DNA of 64,000 nucleotides, from contig NZ_BIFW01000004.1 in NCBI RefSeq assembly GCF_003967595.1, positions 62,001-126,000 of the forward strand, given 5' to 3'. Under the pieces are notes generated by a model that was given only the letters and a program-made list of their open reading frames with translations, searched no databases and had not been told where the DNA came from. Numbering within the stretch: the stretch's first letter is position 1; each line of letters begins with the position of its first letter. Positions 1 to 8,450 of this stretch are shown here, piece by piece. A program made the translations under genes and the position numbers. This DNA comes from Companilactobacillus musae. Lineage in GTDB: Bacteria > Bacillota > Bacilli > Lactobacillales > Lactobacillaceae.

Positions 1-27
1 TGTAGTTACATCTTTTACAGATAACAT
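1..27 (-). CDS. 5' end of a gene running off the left edge
   Basis: Only the first nine codons are inside the window (M-L-S-V-K-D-V-T-T on the minus strand). The start is supported by a strong GGAGGG ribosome binding site at about 35-40, seven bases upstream. The product cannot be identified from so little. An N-terminus of this kind is compatible with, for example, an ABC transporter ATPase, but that is a guess. Confidence 0.5.
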
Positions 28-249
28 TTCTATTCCCTCCATTCGTATCCTCGTTAACTTTAATTCTGCGCTAATTGCCTTTAGTGACAAGCAACCAATT
101 TAAAGAATTAGTCAAAAGTAAATAGATATTTGCGCAACTCAAATACTCAAAGCTACTTATAATTACTGGTCTATCAATCTTCTAAGCGTTGCTTTTAATT
201 TTTTAATCAAAGATTAACTTTATCCGTTATAACGATTCCTTAAAATCGA

Positions 250-297
250 CAAAAAAAGAACACCCTCCAAAATTATTATTGAAAGGTGTTTCTTTTC
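250..297 (-). terminator. Rho-independent terminator of the LTA synthase gene
   Basis: Inverted repeat with AACACC/GGTGTT arms and extended A/T pairing; read on the minus strand it ends in a run of seven T. It lies about 90 bp past the stop codon at 386. The rest of 28-385 is AT-rich and shows nothing else I can support. Confidence 0.75.
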
Positions 298-385
298 ATT
301 TAAACTACTTTTACTTGATCATAATATTTTACCTATACATAAATCTAATTAGCCTTTAAATACTGCAATTTAGATGACCACATTT

Positions 386-2461
386 CTAATTTCCATCCTC
401 AATTGCATCAGTCGCATACATTGAAACTGTTGATTTATTATTATTCTGCGAATATAAACTGGTTGATGAATTACCCAGATCACTATTAGTTTTATTTAAC
501 TGAACTTCTTCATTTTCATAATCATAATTTGCAGGATCTACTGGTTTGAAACCAACAGGTGTATAAAATCTCAAAAGATTCTTTTGATTAACTGTGTCTG
601 ATATGTCCAATAGATGTCGCTCTTGATCATACTTTTTAGTAATCTTTTTGTACAATTTTGAATTTGAGTCAATGTCTAACAACTGTCCATTTTCATTGTC
701 ATAAATATTGTACAAGTCCTTAGATTTCTTAATGACTGTATATTTTTTATTAACAAGACCATTATTTCTAAATATAACGTTACTATCATGGTGTTTAGAC
801 AATAAATCTGTTCCTAATTGAATATAATCTTTAGTATTAACACCCAACAAATGCAATATAGTTGGTAAAACATCAATTTCACCACCGTATTCATTGTCAA
901 CTTGACCAGAGATACCTTTCATATGGATCATAAATGGAACTCTCTGTAATTGAATATCATCAAATTCATTCCATTCATCTGGATTCTTATCTAATAATGG
1001 CGCCAAAGTTTTATTTCTATCATCTGAAATACCATAGTGATCACCATAAAGGACAATAACTGATCGATCATATAACCCACTTTCTTTTAAGTAAGTAAAG
1101 AATTCACGCAAAGAAGCATCAAGATAATGGGCCGTTAGAAAATAATTATTAATAACATTATCCTGTGTTTCCGGCTTAACAAAACCATCATTATCCTCAT
1201 CTGGTAAATCAAATGGATAATGATTCGTTAAAGTAATATATTTCACATAAAATGGTTGTTGCAATTTTTCTAAATACTTTACACTCTCTTTAAACATCAA
1301 CTTATCTTTTAGTCCAAAACCAACGTTAGAATTTTCATTTTGTTCAAAATAACCTTGATCAAAGAAATAATTATAGCCCATATTCTTATAAATCTTATTT
1401 CTCGAATAAAAACTTCCGACATTCCCATGAAAAACGGCACTCTCATGGCCCTCTTTTTGACTTAGAATCGCTGGTACACTTTGAAAAGTATTAGTTGGTC
1501 CTAGTTTGTTAAAGAACGAACCTGTTGGCAAACCAAACAGACCTGATTCAAGCATCGTCTCCGCATCACTTGTCTTACCTTGACCTACCTCATGGAAGAA
1601 ATTGGAAAAGCTGACAGTATTTTTATCTGAATACAAACTATTCAAAAATGGTGTTACTTCTTGGTCGTTAACTTTCATATTGATTAAGAACTGCTGGAAA
1701 CTTTCCAAATGAATTACGATGACATTCTTCTTACGTGCAATCCCATAATATTTTTTATTGGGTTGTACATAAACTTTAGCTGTTTCTTGCAAAGGTGAAT
1801 CAATATCAACTGTCGTTACTTTATTTTTTTCAGTATCTTCGTTGACTTTGTTTGCAGCATTGTATGCCATGTAAAAGTTCAAACCAAGATATTTAACGAT
1901 ATATGTTTGATCAAAAGTTCTACCTAATAATTGAGGTCGATTCATTTCTGAAACTGCTAGATTTAAAACAACCAAAAATGCACTAAAGCATGATAAAGCC
2001 ACTTTATTAACCACTCTAATAGGAATGGATAGCAAACCATTTTTAGCAAAAAATGGTAGTCCAATAACAAGAATTAAATTTAATAAATAGATTACATCAT
2101 GTGGTGAAATCAAAGTAACAATACTTTTCCCCATCGCTCTATTGAATTTTTGTGCACTCAACATCGTATTTATTGAAATAAAATCAGAAAACTCACGGTA
2201 ATAAATAACATTGGCAACTAACAATATTGTTTCCAAAGTAAACAAAACCATTAAGGAAATCACAAATGATTTTTTACGGACAAAGAAATTAGCAAAACTC
2301 AAAATTAGCAATATAAAACCAACTGGATTAAAAATGGAAATAATCCCTTGTAAAGGACCTTCAATTCCCAATTTGAAATCTACGTAATAAACCATCAATG
2401 TCTCTAGCCAAATTACTGCACTTAATATTAAAATCATTTTTGTTCTGGTTAGCTTAATCAT
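386..2461 (-). CDS. Lipoteichoic acid synthase family membrane sulfatase-fold protein
   Basis: 691 aa. Five hydrophobic segments within about residues 8-172 are followed by an extracellular sulfatase-fold domain (about 245-560). The LtaS-type active site is visible: Glu253 in HLES, the catalytic Thr297 in GQGKTSDAE, and a later YGDHYG metal-binding motif. Such enzymes transfer glycerol phosphate from phosphatidylglycerol to growing lipoteichoic acid, or prime the chain, outside the membrane. The C-terminal ~60 residues are Asn/Ser-rich and look disordered. The start has an AAGGGGGATGAA ribosome binding site and its own promoter upstream; the gene appears monocistronic. A second LtaS-like gene starts at 63869. 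Which paralogue is synthase and which primase cannot be told. Confidence 0.93.
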   Translation of the reverse strand: MIKLTRTKMILILSAVIWLETLMVYYVDFKLGIEGPLQGIISIFNPVGFILLILSFANFFVRKKSFVISLMVLFTLETILLVANVIYYREFSDFISINTMLSAQKFNRAMGKSIVTLISPHDVIYLLNLILVIGLPFFAKNGLLSIPIRVVNKVALSCFSAFLVVLNLAVSEMNRPQLLGRTFDQTYIVKYLGLNFYMAYNAANKVNEDTEKNKVTTVDIDSPLQETAKVYVQPNKKYYGIARKKNVIVIHLESFQQFLINMKVNDQEVTPFLNSLYSDKNTVSFSNFFHEVGQGKTSDAETMLESGLFGLPTGSFFNKLGPTNTFQSVPAILSQKEGHESAVFHGNVGSFYSRNKIYKNMGYNYFFDQGYFEQNENSNVGFGLKDKLMFKESVKYLEKLQQPFYVKYITLTNHYPFDLPDEDNDGFVKPETQDNVINNYFLTAHYLDASLREFFTYLKESGLYDRSVIVLYGDHYGISDDRNKTLAPLLDKNPDEWNEFDDIQLQRVPFMIHMKGISGQVDNEYGGEIDVLPTILHLLGVNTKDYIQLGTDLLSKHHDSNVIFRNNGLVNKKYTVIKKSKDLYNIYDNENGQLLDIDSNSKLYKKITKKYDQERHLLDISDTVNQKNLLRFYTPVGFKPVDPANYDYENEEVQLNKTNSDLGNSSTSLYSQNNNKSTVSMYATDAIEDGN

Positions 2462-2514
2462 TTCATCCCCCTTGCTTTCTTTTCCGTGTCGTTACCGTTA
2501 ATTCGTATACTTAA

Positions 2515-2544
2515 AGTATATGCTTAAAAAAATATGATTTTCAA
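2515..2544 (-). promoter_or_regulatory. Promoter of the LTA synthase gene
   Basis: On the minus strand a TTGAAA -35 box (2539-2544) and a TATACT -10 box (2515-2520) are 18 bp apart, about 55 bp upstream of the start codon. The -10 box lies in a small AGTATA/TATACT dyad. Confidence 0.6.
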
Positions 2545-2624
2545 TGTCATTTGTGAATTAATTAACTATTTATCAAAAAAGATTATAGAATTCTCAAGTA
2601 TCTATTTTAGAACTTTCTGATCTT

Positions 2625-3104
2625 TTATTCTAAATCAATCAAATCATGGATATTATCGGTCTTTTCCAATTCAGCTTGATATTGAGCCTTAGTATCAGGA
2701 TCAACTAAATTTTCACCAGGCACAAAATGAATCTTTTCTGTCCCAGCTTCAACCGAAGTTTTGTAGTACCATTTCTTAAATCTAAGAAATGCTAATTTAT
2801 CATTCAAATCAGAAATCTTCTTCTCCAAATTTACTTCTTCATTATTCAAATAATCGTAGCGCTCGCGTAATGTTTCATCCCCTTCCATACATAATCTTAC
2901 AAAATGTGCAATGTCTTTTACTGGCACACCACTTTTCTTTAAACAGTCAATCACTTCCAAAAAGTTCATATCTTGTTGTTTAAACTTTCGACGTCCTGCC
3001 TCATCTCTCTCAATAAAAGGCAAAAGTCCTTTTTTATCATAAAATCGAATTGCTGAAGTGTTAATATTCATTTTTTTGGCTACATCGCCAATTAAATATT
3101 CCAT
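2625..3104 (-). CDS. MerR family transcriptional regulator
   Basis: 159 aa. The N-terminal 70 residues form a MerR winged helix (Y-L-I-G-D-V-A, then IRFYDKKGLLPF and RRKF), followed by a long dimerisation helix with alternating charges. There is no Cys cluster for metal sensing, so this is the SDR/aldehyde- or drug-linked subgroup rather than a mercury or copper sensor. It is divergent from two short-chain dehydrogenase genes starting 86 bp away, and the shared intergenic region carries a MerR-type operator-promoter. It probably controls those dehydrogenases; the inducer is unknown. Confidence 0.92.
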   Translation of the reverse strand: MEYLIGDVAKKMNINTSAIRFYDKKGLLPFIERDEAGRRKFKQQDMNFLEVIDCLKKSGVPVKDIAHFVRLCMEGDETLRERYDYLNNEEVNLEKKISDLNDKLAFLRFKKWYYKTSVEAGTEKIHFVPGENLVDPDTKAQYQAELEKTDNIHDLIDLE

Positions 3105-3119
3105 TTTTAAAATCCTTTC

Positions 3120-3150
3120 TTGACTTAAACATTAGTTTAAGTTCTAACAT
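3120..3150 (+). promoter_or_regulatory. MerR-type promoter with 19-bp spacer and operator dyad
   Basis: TTGACT (-35, 3120-3125) and TAACAT (-10, 3145-3150) are separated by 19 bp. The spacer region holds an 8-bp perfect inverted repeat, ACTTAAAC (3123-3130) and GTTTAAGT (3135-3142). Over-long spacers with a central dyad are the hallmark of promoters activated by MerR proteins through DNA distortion. It faces the dehydrogenase genes. Confidence 0.8.
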
Positions 3151-3189
3151 AAATTTTGTTAAGAAATCAAAACTTTGGAGGCTTTTATT

Positions 3190-3918
3190 ATGAATCAACT
3201 TAAAAATAAAGTTGCAATTATTACTGGTGCTAGTTCGGGTTTTGGCTTAGGTACTGCTTATAAGTTTGCTTCTGAAGGCTGTAATTTAATAATCACAGCC
3301 AGGAATGAAACAAAGTTAAAAGAGGTCGCTGACAAATGTCAACAAATGGGTAATCAAACATTTTATTATGCCGGCGATGCTCGTGATGAAAAAACTGCAA
3401 AAGCAGTTATCAGCCTAGCTATTAATAAATTCCACAAAATAGATATTCTAATCAACAACGCCGGAATTGGAAAACTGTTATCTATAGAGGAAACATCCGT
3501 TAAAGATTTTGAATTAATCATGGATACCAACGTAAAAAGTGCCTTTTGTTTCACTAAATGCGCTGTTCCAGAAATGAAAAAAGCACATTCCGGACAAATA
3601 ATAATGACTTCTTCAGTCACTGGTATTAAAGGTCATGCTGACGAAACGGCTTATACATGCAGTAAATTTGCCATACGAGGGCTTGGTCAAGCACTTGATC
3701 AAGAGCTTTTGGATTATGGAATCAAAACTTGCGTCTTTTGTCCACATGCCGGAGCCACTAATTTTGAAGTCGGTTTTGGAAGAACCTCCAAAGAAGTTGC
3801 TCAATCAGATTTCTTAACACCAGAAGATGTTGCTAGTGCACTATTATCTGTCTGCGTACAGCCTAAACATTCACGTATTGTAGAACTGCGTCTAGCTTCC
3901 AATAATGTTAAATACTAA
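3190..3918 (+). CDS. Short-chain dehydrogenase/reductase (SDR)
   Basis: 242 aa, the usual size for a classical SDR. Rossmann nucleotide-binding motif TGASSGFG near residues 12-19, NNAG near 90-93, catalytic Ser about 141, Tyr155 and Lys159 (Y-T-C-S-K). It should be a cytoplasmic NAD(P)H-dependent oxidoreductase of unknown substrate. I chose the ATG at 3190, seven bases after TTGGAGG; an in-frame TTG at 3175 is part of that ribosome binding site and is unlikely to be the start. It is followed after 19 bp by a second SDR, so the two probably form an operon under the MerR promoter. Confidence 0.92.
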   Translation: MNQLKNKVAIITGASSGFGLGTAYKFASEGCNLIITARNETKLKEVADKCQQMGNQTFYYAGDARDEKTAKAVISLAINKFHKIDILINNAGIGKLLSIEETSVKDFELIMDTNVKSAFCFTKCAVPEMKKAHSGQIIMTSSVTGIKGHADETAYTCSKFAIRGLGQALDQELLDYGIKTCVFCPHAGATNFEVGFGRTSKEVAQSDFLTPEDVASALLSVCVQPKHSRIVELRLASNNVKY

Positions 3919-3937
3919 TTTAAGGAGAAAATTTACT

Positions 3938-4780
3938 ATGAATAAAAAAACTTGGCTTGTTACTGGTACATCTACCGGTTTTGGAAAATCGTTGGCCACT
4001 TATTTGGCTCAACAGGAGAATGTTAATCTTGTTGCCACAGCTAGAAATATTCAAAAACTATCATATTTAGATCAATTCGATCACGGTCAAATTGAAAAAT
4101 TAACTCTCGATGTAACAAATGAAAATGACATCAACAATGCTGTTAACAATGCAAAAGTAAAATTCGATACAATTGATGTTTTAGTTAACAATGCCGGAAT
4201 AGGTTACTTTGGAACCTTTGAAGAAAGTAATATCGCCGATGCTAGATATATGTTTGAAGTTAATGTATGGGGATTAGTTAATATGAGCCGAGCAGTTCTA
4301 AAAATTATGCGTCCACAAAAATCAGGTACAATCGTAAACTTTTCATCCATCGGTGGTTTAGCATCGTTCCCAACCTTGTCATTCTATCATGGAACAAAAT
4401 ACGCTGTTGAGGGTATTAGTGAATCACTAGCTGAAGAGGTTAAAGATTTGAATATCAAAATTCTCTTAATTGAGCCAAGTGGATTCAGAACTGATTGGGC
4501 TGGTCGTTCATCAAAGAAGGCTTTACCATCCATTTCAGATTATCAACAATTTGCCGAATTTATCGAAGGCAATGAAAATGGAGCTCATCATGAGGCAGGA
4601 GATCCTGATAAAGCAGCACAAATTATTTACGACCAAGTAACCAATAATTCCGACTTGCCTTTAAGATTACCGCTAGGAAAATATTCATCTGATACAGCCA
4701 TTCAAAAGTATCAGTCTTCATTAAAATCATTTAAAGAATTACATAAACTATCTATTTCAGCGGATACTCCAAAACAATAA
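3938..4780 (+). CDS. Short-chain dehydrogenase/reductase (SDR), second of pair
   Basis: 280 aa. TGTSTGFG nucleotide-binding motif at the N-terminus, NNAG near residue 85, catalytic Ser about 137, Tyr150 and Lys154 in YHGTK. The long C-terminal part with a conserved GFRTDW segment resembles the oxidoreductases annotated as retinol- or ketone-reductase-like SDRs. The start at 3938 follows AAGGAG by ten bases. It is distinct from the upstream SDR rather than a recent duplicate. Substrate unknown; likely co-transcribed with the upstream gene. Confidence 0.92.
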   Translation: MNKKTWLVTGTSTGFGKSLATYLAQQENVNLVATARNIQKLSYLDQFDHGQIEKLTLDVTNENDINNAVNNAKVKFDTIDVLVNNAGIGYFGTFEESNIADARYMFEVNVWGLVNMSRAVLKIMRPQKSGTIVNFSSIGGLASFPTLSFYHGTKYAVEGISESLAEEVKDLNIKILLIEPSGFRTDWAGRSSKKALPSISDYQQFAEFIEGNENGAHHEAGDPDKAAQIIYDQVTNNSDLPLRLPLGKYSSDTAIQKYQSSLKSFKELHKLSISADTPKQ

Positions 4781-4823
4781 TACATATTTAATAATCATTT
4801 AAATCAATAAATATGATAAACGT

Positions 4824-4875
4824 AAAAAAGTTCCATTAATTTCTCAATATTGAAAGAAATTAATGGAACTTTTTA
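4824..4875. terminator. Bidirectional terminator
   Basis: Near-perfect 20-bp inverted repeat (arm AAAGTTCCATTAATTTCT) with A and T runs on both sides. It serves the converging SDR operon and acetyltransferase gene and overlaps the latter's stop codon. Confidence 0.9.
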
Positions 4876-5430
4876 TTTTCCTAGCTTCTTAATTACCTTA
4901 GCGGGAACACCACCAACCAAAGTATCATCAGGTACATCTTTAGTAATGACTGCCCCAGCAGCAATCACAACATTATTGCCAATCGTAACACCTGGCATAA
5001 TTGAAACTTTACCGCCAATCCAAACATCATTACCGATTGTTACAGGAAAGCCCTTTGCCATATATTTGCGTCGACCTTGAGCTGTCATTGGATGATTGAC
5101 CGTATAGATATCAACGTTTGGTCCAATCATAACATTATTACCAATATTTACTGGTGCAATATCTAGAATAGTTAAATTATAATTGCTCAAGAAATCATTA
5201 CCAACATGAATATTCTTTCCATTGTCACAATTAAATCGACTTTGAACCGAAATATTTTTTCCGTATGAACCAAATATCTCTTTAATTTTAGCAGTTTGTT
5301 TCTCAGGTTCAGTAGCTGATATTTCATTAAATTCTTGGCACAACTTAGCAGCACGAGCCTTTCTTTGAGCTACTTCTTGATCCAAAAAATAATACCATTC
5401 ACCATTATCTAATTTTTCAATTTCCTTCAT
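4873..5430 (-). CDS. Sugar O-acetyltransferase, maltose/galactoside type
   Basis: 185 aa. An N-terminal helical cap (about residues 1-60) precedes left-handed beta-helix hexapeptide repeats (many I-G-N-N-V motifs). The family's catalytic His lies in the TVNHPM segment. These enzymes use acetyl-CoA to acetylate sugars in the cytoplasm, perhaps for detoxification of non-metabolisable sugars. I start at the ATG at 5430 after GAGGTGAT; an upstream in-frame GTG overlaps that ribosome binding site. A related but distinct enzyme is at 36727-37335. Confidence 0.92.
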   Translation of the reverse strand: MKEIEKLDNGEWYYFLDQEVAQRKARAAKLCQEFNEISATEPEKQTAKIKEIFGSYGKNISVQSRFNCDNGKNIHVGNDFLSNYNLTILDIAPVNIGNNVMIGPNVDIYTVNHPMTAQGRRKYMAKGFPVTIGNDVWIGGKVSIMPGVTIGNNVVIAAGAVITKDVPDDTLVGGVPAKVIKKLGK

Positions 5431-5486
5431 TAATATCACCTCAACTAAAAAAACGATAACACTTAAACCCTAGTCCAAGTCAAAAA

Positions 5487-6182
5487 TTATTCACTTTTTG
5501 TCAGACAACTGAGAATGAATATACCAATAATTACATAGAAAACTGTAAAAATTCCTAAAATCAAACTAAATAAATCGAAAATACACGGTACTGCATATAG
5601 CGCATAGATAAATTGAAATGGATTGATCATCGTCAAAATATAATTCCATGTTCCCGCTGGCCTTACCTGCAATAAAAATAATCCTGCTAAAAGAAAGATA
5701 TTCACGATCATCACAAAAGTTACTTGTTTTATTTTAAGTAATAGCAACAAGGACATCATCGAGATACTAACAATAGTAGTCAAAAATGAAACCAAAAATC
5801 CGTATAAAAATGTATATGGAGAAACTGGTGTCACTAAAAAATGAGTTGCCAGATTAAAAAAAACAATCTCTGCTTGAATAATTAACAACTGTGTAAAAAA
5901 TGCCGTCATCAAAACTGAAAACTTCGATTCAATCAAAGGTGACGGTCGTTTGAAAAAGCCACTATTTCTAATTTGAATCAAATTCATTAAAAAACCGTTT
6001 AGCACAGTCGTTACAACAATATAGGCCCAATAAATATACAAAACTTCATTACCGTGAAAATTAGGACCTTTGTTCAAAAAGGCCATGATTATTGGAATTC
6101 CCAACGTATAAAAAAAGACAATTTTTTCTTTAGCTGCCATTTGCAACTGGATTTTAAAAATAACCCAATCATTTCCAAACAT
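5487..6182 (-). CDS. ABC-2 type permease, orphan
   Basis: 231 aa with six hydrophobic segments in the arrangement typical of ABC-2 export permeases (entry near residue 20-40, then pairs around 60-80, 95-125, 130-160, 165-185, 205-228). It resembles the small permeases of drug, bacteriocin or lipid exporters. No ATPase gene lies beside it, so its partner is elsewhere or the gene is a remnant. The start has an AGGGGAG ribosome binding site. The exported substrate is unknown. Confidence 0.75.
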   Translation of the reverse strand: MFGNDWVIFKIQLQMAAKEKIVFFYTLGIPIIMAFLNKGPNFHGNEVLYIYWAYIVVTTVLNGFLMNLIQIRNSGFFKRPSPLIESKFSVLMTAFFTQLLIIQAEIVFFNLATHFLVTPVSPYTFLYGFLVSFLTTIVSISMMSLLLLLKIKQVTFVMIVNIFLLAGLFLLQVRPAGTWNYILTMINPFQFIYALYAVPCIFDLFSLILGIFTVFYVIIGIFILSCLTKSE

Positions 6183-6343
6183 CTAATTTCTCCCCTATAA
6201 CAGTTAAACAATTACACATAAAATTAATATAAGTTAATATTGAAGTCAATTACAATTATGGTATAGGAAAAAACGCTTTTTAATTATAAAATAAAAAAAT
6301 ATTCTAATAACTATACAAAAGCTCTTTCTCAAATCTGGTTATA

Positions 6344-6420
6344 ACAAAAAAGAACAGTGCCTATTAAGTATTCAAAGTAGTAAAGCTACCTGAAACTAAT
6401 AGAAATTGTTCTTCTTTTTT
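6344..6420 (-). terminator. Structured terminator, family C copy 1
   Basis: About 75-bp imperfect hairpin with AAAAAAGAACA and TGTTCTTCTTTTTT ends, located past the end of the reductase gene on the minus strand and beyond a family A repeat. It aligns along its length with 16510-16583, with paired changes such as CCTATTA/TAATAG against CCCATTA/TAATGG. A less similar relative in the opposite orientation is at 29665-29747. Confidence 0.7.
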
Positions 6421-6447
6421 GTATTTAACATTAAATCACTAAAACAA

Positions 6448-6604
6448 TAGTCTGGAACAGCAAAACCGATGGGCTCAGCCGCGAAATTCTACTTAGTGAG
6501 GTACTCACTTAGTAGAAGGTCAGTATTTGAAACAATTCGCAGAATTGATTCAAATCTGTGCCCGCAGCGTTCCAGCCCAATCGGGTTTGTTGTGGAGGAC
6601 GGCA
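6448..6604 (+). repeat. Family A structured repeat, copy 1 (solo)
   Basis: 157 bp from TAGTC to GACGGCA. Closing stem with the GAT-GGGCT/AGCCC-AATC step, then two hairpins. It is flanked by the direct repeat AAAACAA (6441-6447 and 6605-6611), possibly a target-site duplication. It belongs to the first subfamily and is the only copy without an inverted partner. With the family C terminator it fills 6183-6637, where no gene is seen. Confidence 0.9.
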
Positions 6605-6637
6605 AAAACAAACTTGAGATAGTATCTCTTTACTTCT

Positions 6638-7828
6638 CTATTTACCACCGCCAAAAATATGATCCAAAGTACTATTAAATTTCTTTCGATCATCAACAGT
6701 ATGTGGCTCACTACTCAATTGTAATCCATTATGGAAAGCTGTAATTAGGAAGTCCCAGAATGTTCCGTACAAGCCTAATTCTTCATGGTCAGCAGGAGAA
6801 ATTGTATAGCGAATGGCTTTTTCATCCCCAGCAATAACTTTTTGAACCCAATGTGGTTCACGAAGACTTTCACGACCAATAGCCGCAAAATCAATACCTT
6901 CATCTAATACTTTTTCAGCATCAGCAGGTGTTTGAATATCACCAACACCAATCAATGGCAAATCACCAAGATGTTGTTTGATAGTCAAATTCAACGGAAC
7001 CGTAACTGACTTGTCATTAAGTGACTTTCTCCAAACATCTCCCATTGAAACGTGAAGGTAGTCAATTGGTTTTTCCTTCAAAGCATCTATCAACTTCAAT
7101 GTATCATCGAATCTAATACCTGGTTCTTCAATTTCCTCAGGTGAAATTCGATACCCCATTAAAAATGGCTTATCAGCGTATTTATCAATTGCTGATTGAA
7201 CTTCATCAACAACTGCTAATGGGAAAGTCATTCTCTTTTCAACTGATCCACCCCACTTGTCACTTCTACGATTTGAATGTGGTGAGAAGAACTGTTGAAT
7301 CAAATATGTGTTAGCCCCGTGAATTTCTACTCCATCAAATCCGGCTAAAATAGCACGTTTAGTAGCTTGACCAAAATCCTTGATTGTTTGTTCAACTTCA
7401 GTTTCAGATAACTCACGAGGTGTTTCTGAATTATTCCGAGTAGCTTTAACAGCACTAGCACTGACTGGTTGTTGCCCTCTTAAAATGGCAGTTGAAGACA
7501 TTCTACCAGCACTAAAAATTTGTAAAATAGCTTTAGTTCCATCTTTATGCATAGCTTCAGCTAATTTACTCAAACTAGGAATAAATTTATCATCAGCAAC
7601 ACTAAGTTCACCCTCAAAGCCTTTACCTAGTGAATTGACATTAGCTGTGGCAGTAATAAACATACCAGCACCACCACTATGCATATGATAATAACGTAAT
7701 TCATCGGCTGTTACCTCACCGTTTGAAAAACTCATTTCCTCAGTCATTGGTGGAATAACAATTCGATTTTTTACTGTAATACCTTTTTTAGCAAAAGTAT
7801 ATGGTTTCAAAAATTTATAATCTGTCAT
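6638..7828 (-). CDS. NADH:flavin oxidoreductase, old yellow enzyme family
   Basis: 396 aa TIM-barrel flavoenzyme without the C-terminal FeS and NAD(H) domains of 2,4-dienoyl-CoA reductases. The FMN/substrate region is visible: VEIHGANTYLIQQFFSPHSN with the paired His/Asn ligands, followed by the family's DKWGGS signature, and a C-terminal IGVGDI...GRESLREP FMN-phosphate region. It should reduce activated alkenes or act on flavin-reactive electrophiles with NAD(P)H in the cytoplasm. The ATG at 7828 has a GAGAGGG ribosome binding site; an upstream in-frame Met at 7885 lacks one. Physiological substrate unknown. Confidence 0.93.
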   Translation of the reverse strand: MTDYKFLKPYTFAKKGITVKNRIVIPPMTEEMSFSNGEVTADELRYYHMHSGGAGMFITATANVNSLGKGFEGELSVADDKFIPSLSKLAEAMHKDGTKAILQIFSAGRMSSTAILRGQQPVSASAVKATRNNSETPRELSETEVEQTIKDFGQATKRAILAGFDGVEIHGANTYLIQQFFSPHSNRRSDKWGGSVEKRMTFPLAVVDEVQSAIDKYADKPFLMGYRISPEEIEEPGIRFDDTLKLIDALKEKPIDYLHVSMGDVWRKSLNDKSVTVPLNLTIKQHLGDLPLIGVGDIQTPADAEKVLDEGIDFAAIGRESLREPHWVQKVIAGDEKAIRYTISPADHEELGLYGTFWDFLITAFHNGLQLSSEPHTVDDRKKFNSTLDHIFGGGK

Positions 7829-8000
7829 TGTAGTACCCTCTCTTTCCTTGTTCAGGTTATCACAATGATTATATTTGTAAATCATTTTAACTTTCTTTTA
7901 TTGCCAAAAAGAATTTTTTTCATTTTAAGAAATAATTGGTGTATTTTTGAGAAAAATCAGGTATGATATTGAAAGAAAATTTTTAGCCGAGGAAAAGCCT

Positions 8001-8312
8001 ATGAATTACTTACTACTATTAGTATCAATCGGTTTTGAAGTCTTAGGAACTTCACTTTTGAAAAAGACAGATGGTTTCACCAATCTCTTACCAACAATCG
8101 GTACATTGTTATCATATTTTATCTGTCTATTCGTTTTATCACACGTCTTGAAGAGATTGCCCTTAAGCCTTACTTACGCTACATGGGGTAGCGTTGGATT
8201 GATACTTGTTACTATTGCAGGAATTGTTTTCTACCACGAATCAATTTCAATAGCTTCAATTGCTGGACTTGTTTTAGTTGTTTCTGGCACTGTTTTAATT
8301 AATGTTTTTTAG
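8001..8312 (+). CDS. Small multidrug resistance (SMR) family transporter
   Basis: 103 aa with four transmembrane helices. The essential membrane Glu is present near residue 13 (GFEVLGTSLLK), and the conserved A-T-W-G-S-V-G segment is in helix 3. SMR proteins form dimers and exchange protons for cationic drugs or guanidinium-like compounds. There is a single SMR gene here, so it would be a homodimer. The start at 8001 follows a GAGGAAA ribosome binding site. It is divergent from the flavin oxidoreductase, and the two may share regulation, though nothing proves this. Confidence 0.92.
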   Translation: MNYLLLLVSIGFEVLGTSLLKKTDGFTNLLPTIGTLLSYFICLFVLSHVLKRLPLSLTYATWGSVGLILVTIAGIVFYHESISIASIAGLVLVVSGTVLINVF

Positions 8313-8370
8313 ATCATAAAGAATTAATATATTTATTTACTAATATTCAAATAGCACCTATTTTCTGCAT

Positions 8371-8424
8371 AAAGAATCCCTGTATAATGGTCCTCTTTAA
8401 AGGTCATTACACAGGGATTCTTTT
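8371..8424. terminator. Bidirectional terminator
   Basis: Long inverted repeat (AAAGAATCCCTGT...ACAGGGATTCTTTT with inner AATGGTCC/GGTCATT pairing) between the converging SMR and DUF916 genes. Confidence 0.9.
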
Positions 8425-8450
8425 ATTGAATAATATTCTTTTTAATCTAT

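Noticed and set aside
3175-3189. Upstream TTG start for the first SDR
   Set aside because: The TTG is part of the TTGGAGG ribosome binding site for the ATG at 3190.
6344-6420. T-box or other tRNA-sensing leader
   Set aside because: No T-box sequence or specifier loop, and the element lies 3' of genes with T runs, as terminators do.
6469-6678. Open frames across family A repeats (also around 54373-54564 and 54788-55006)
   Set aside because: They follow the palindromic repeat, have no ribosome binding site, and do not keep their frame between copies.
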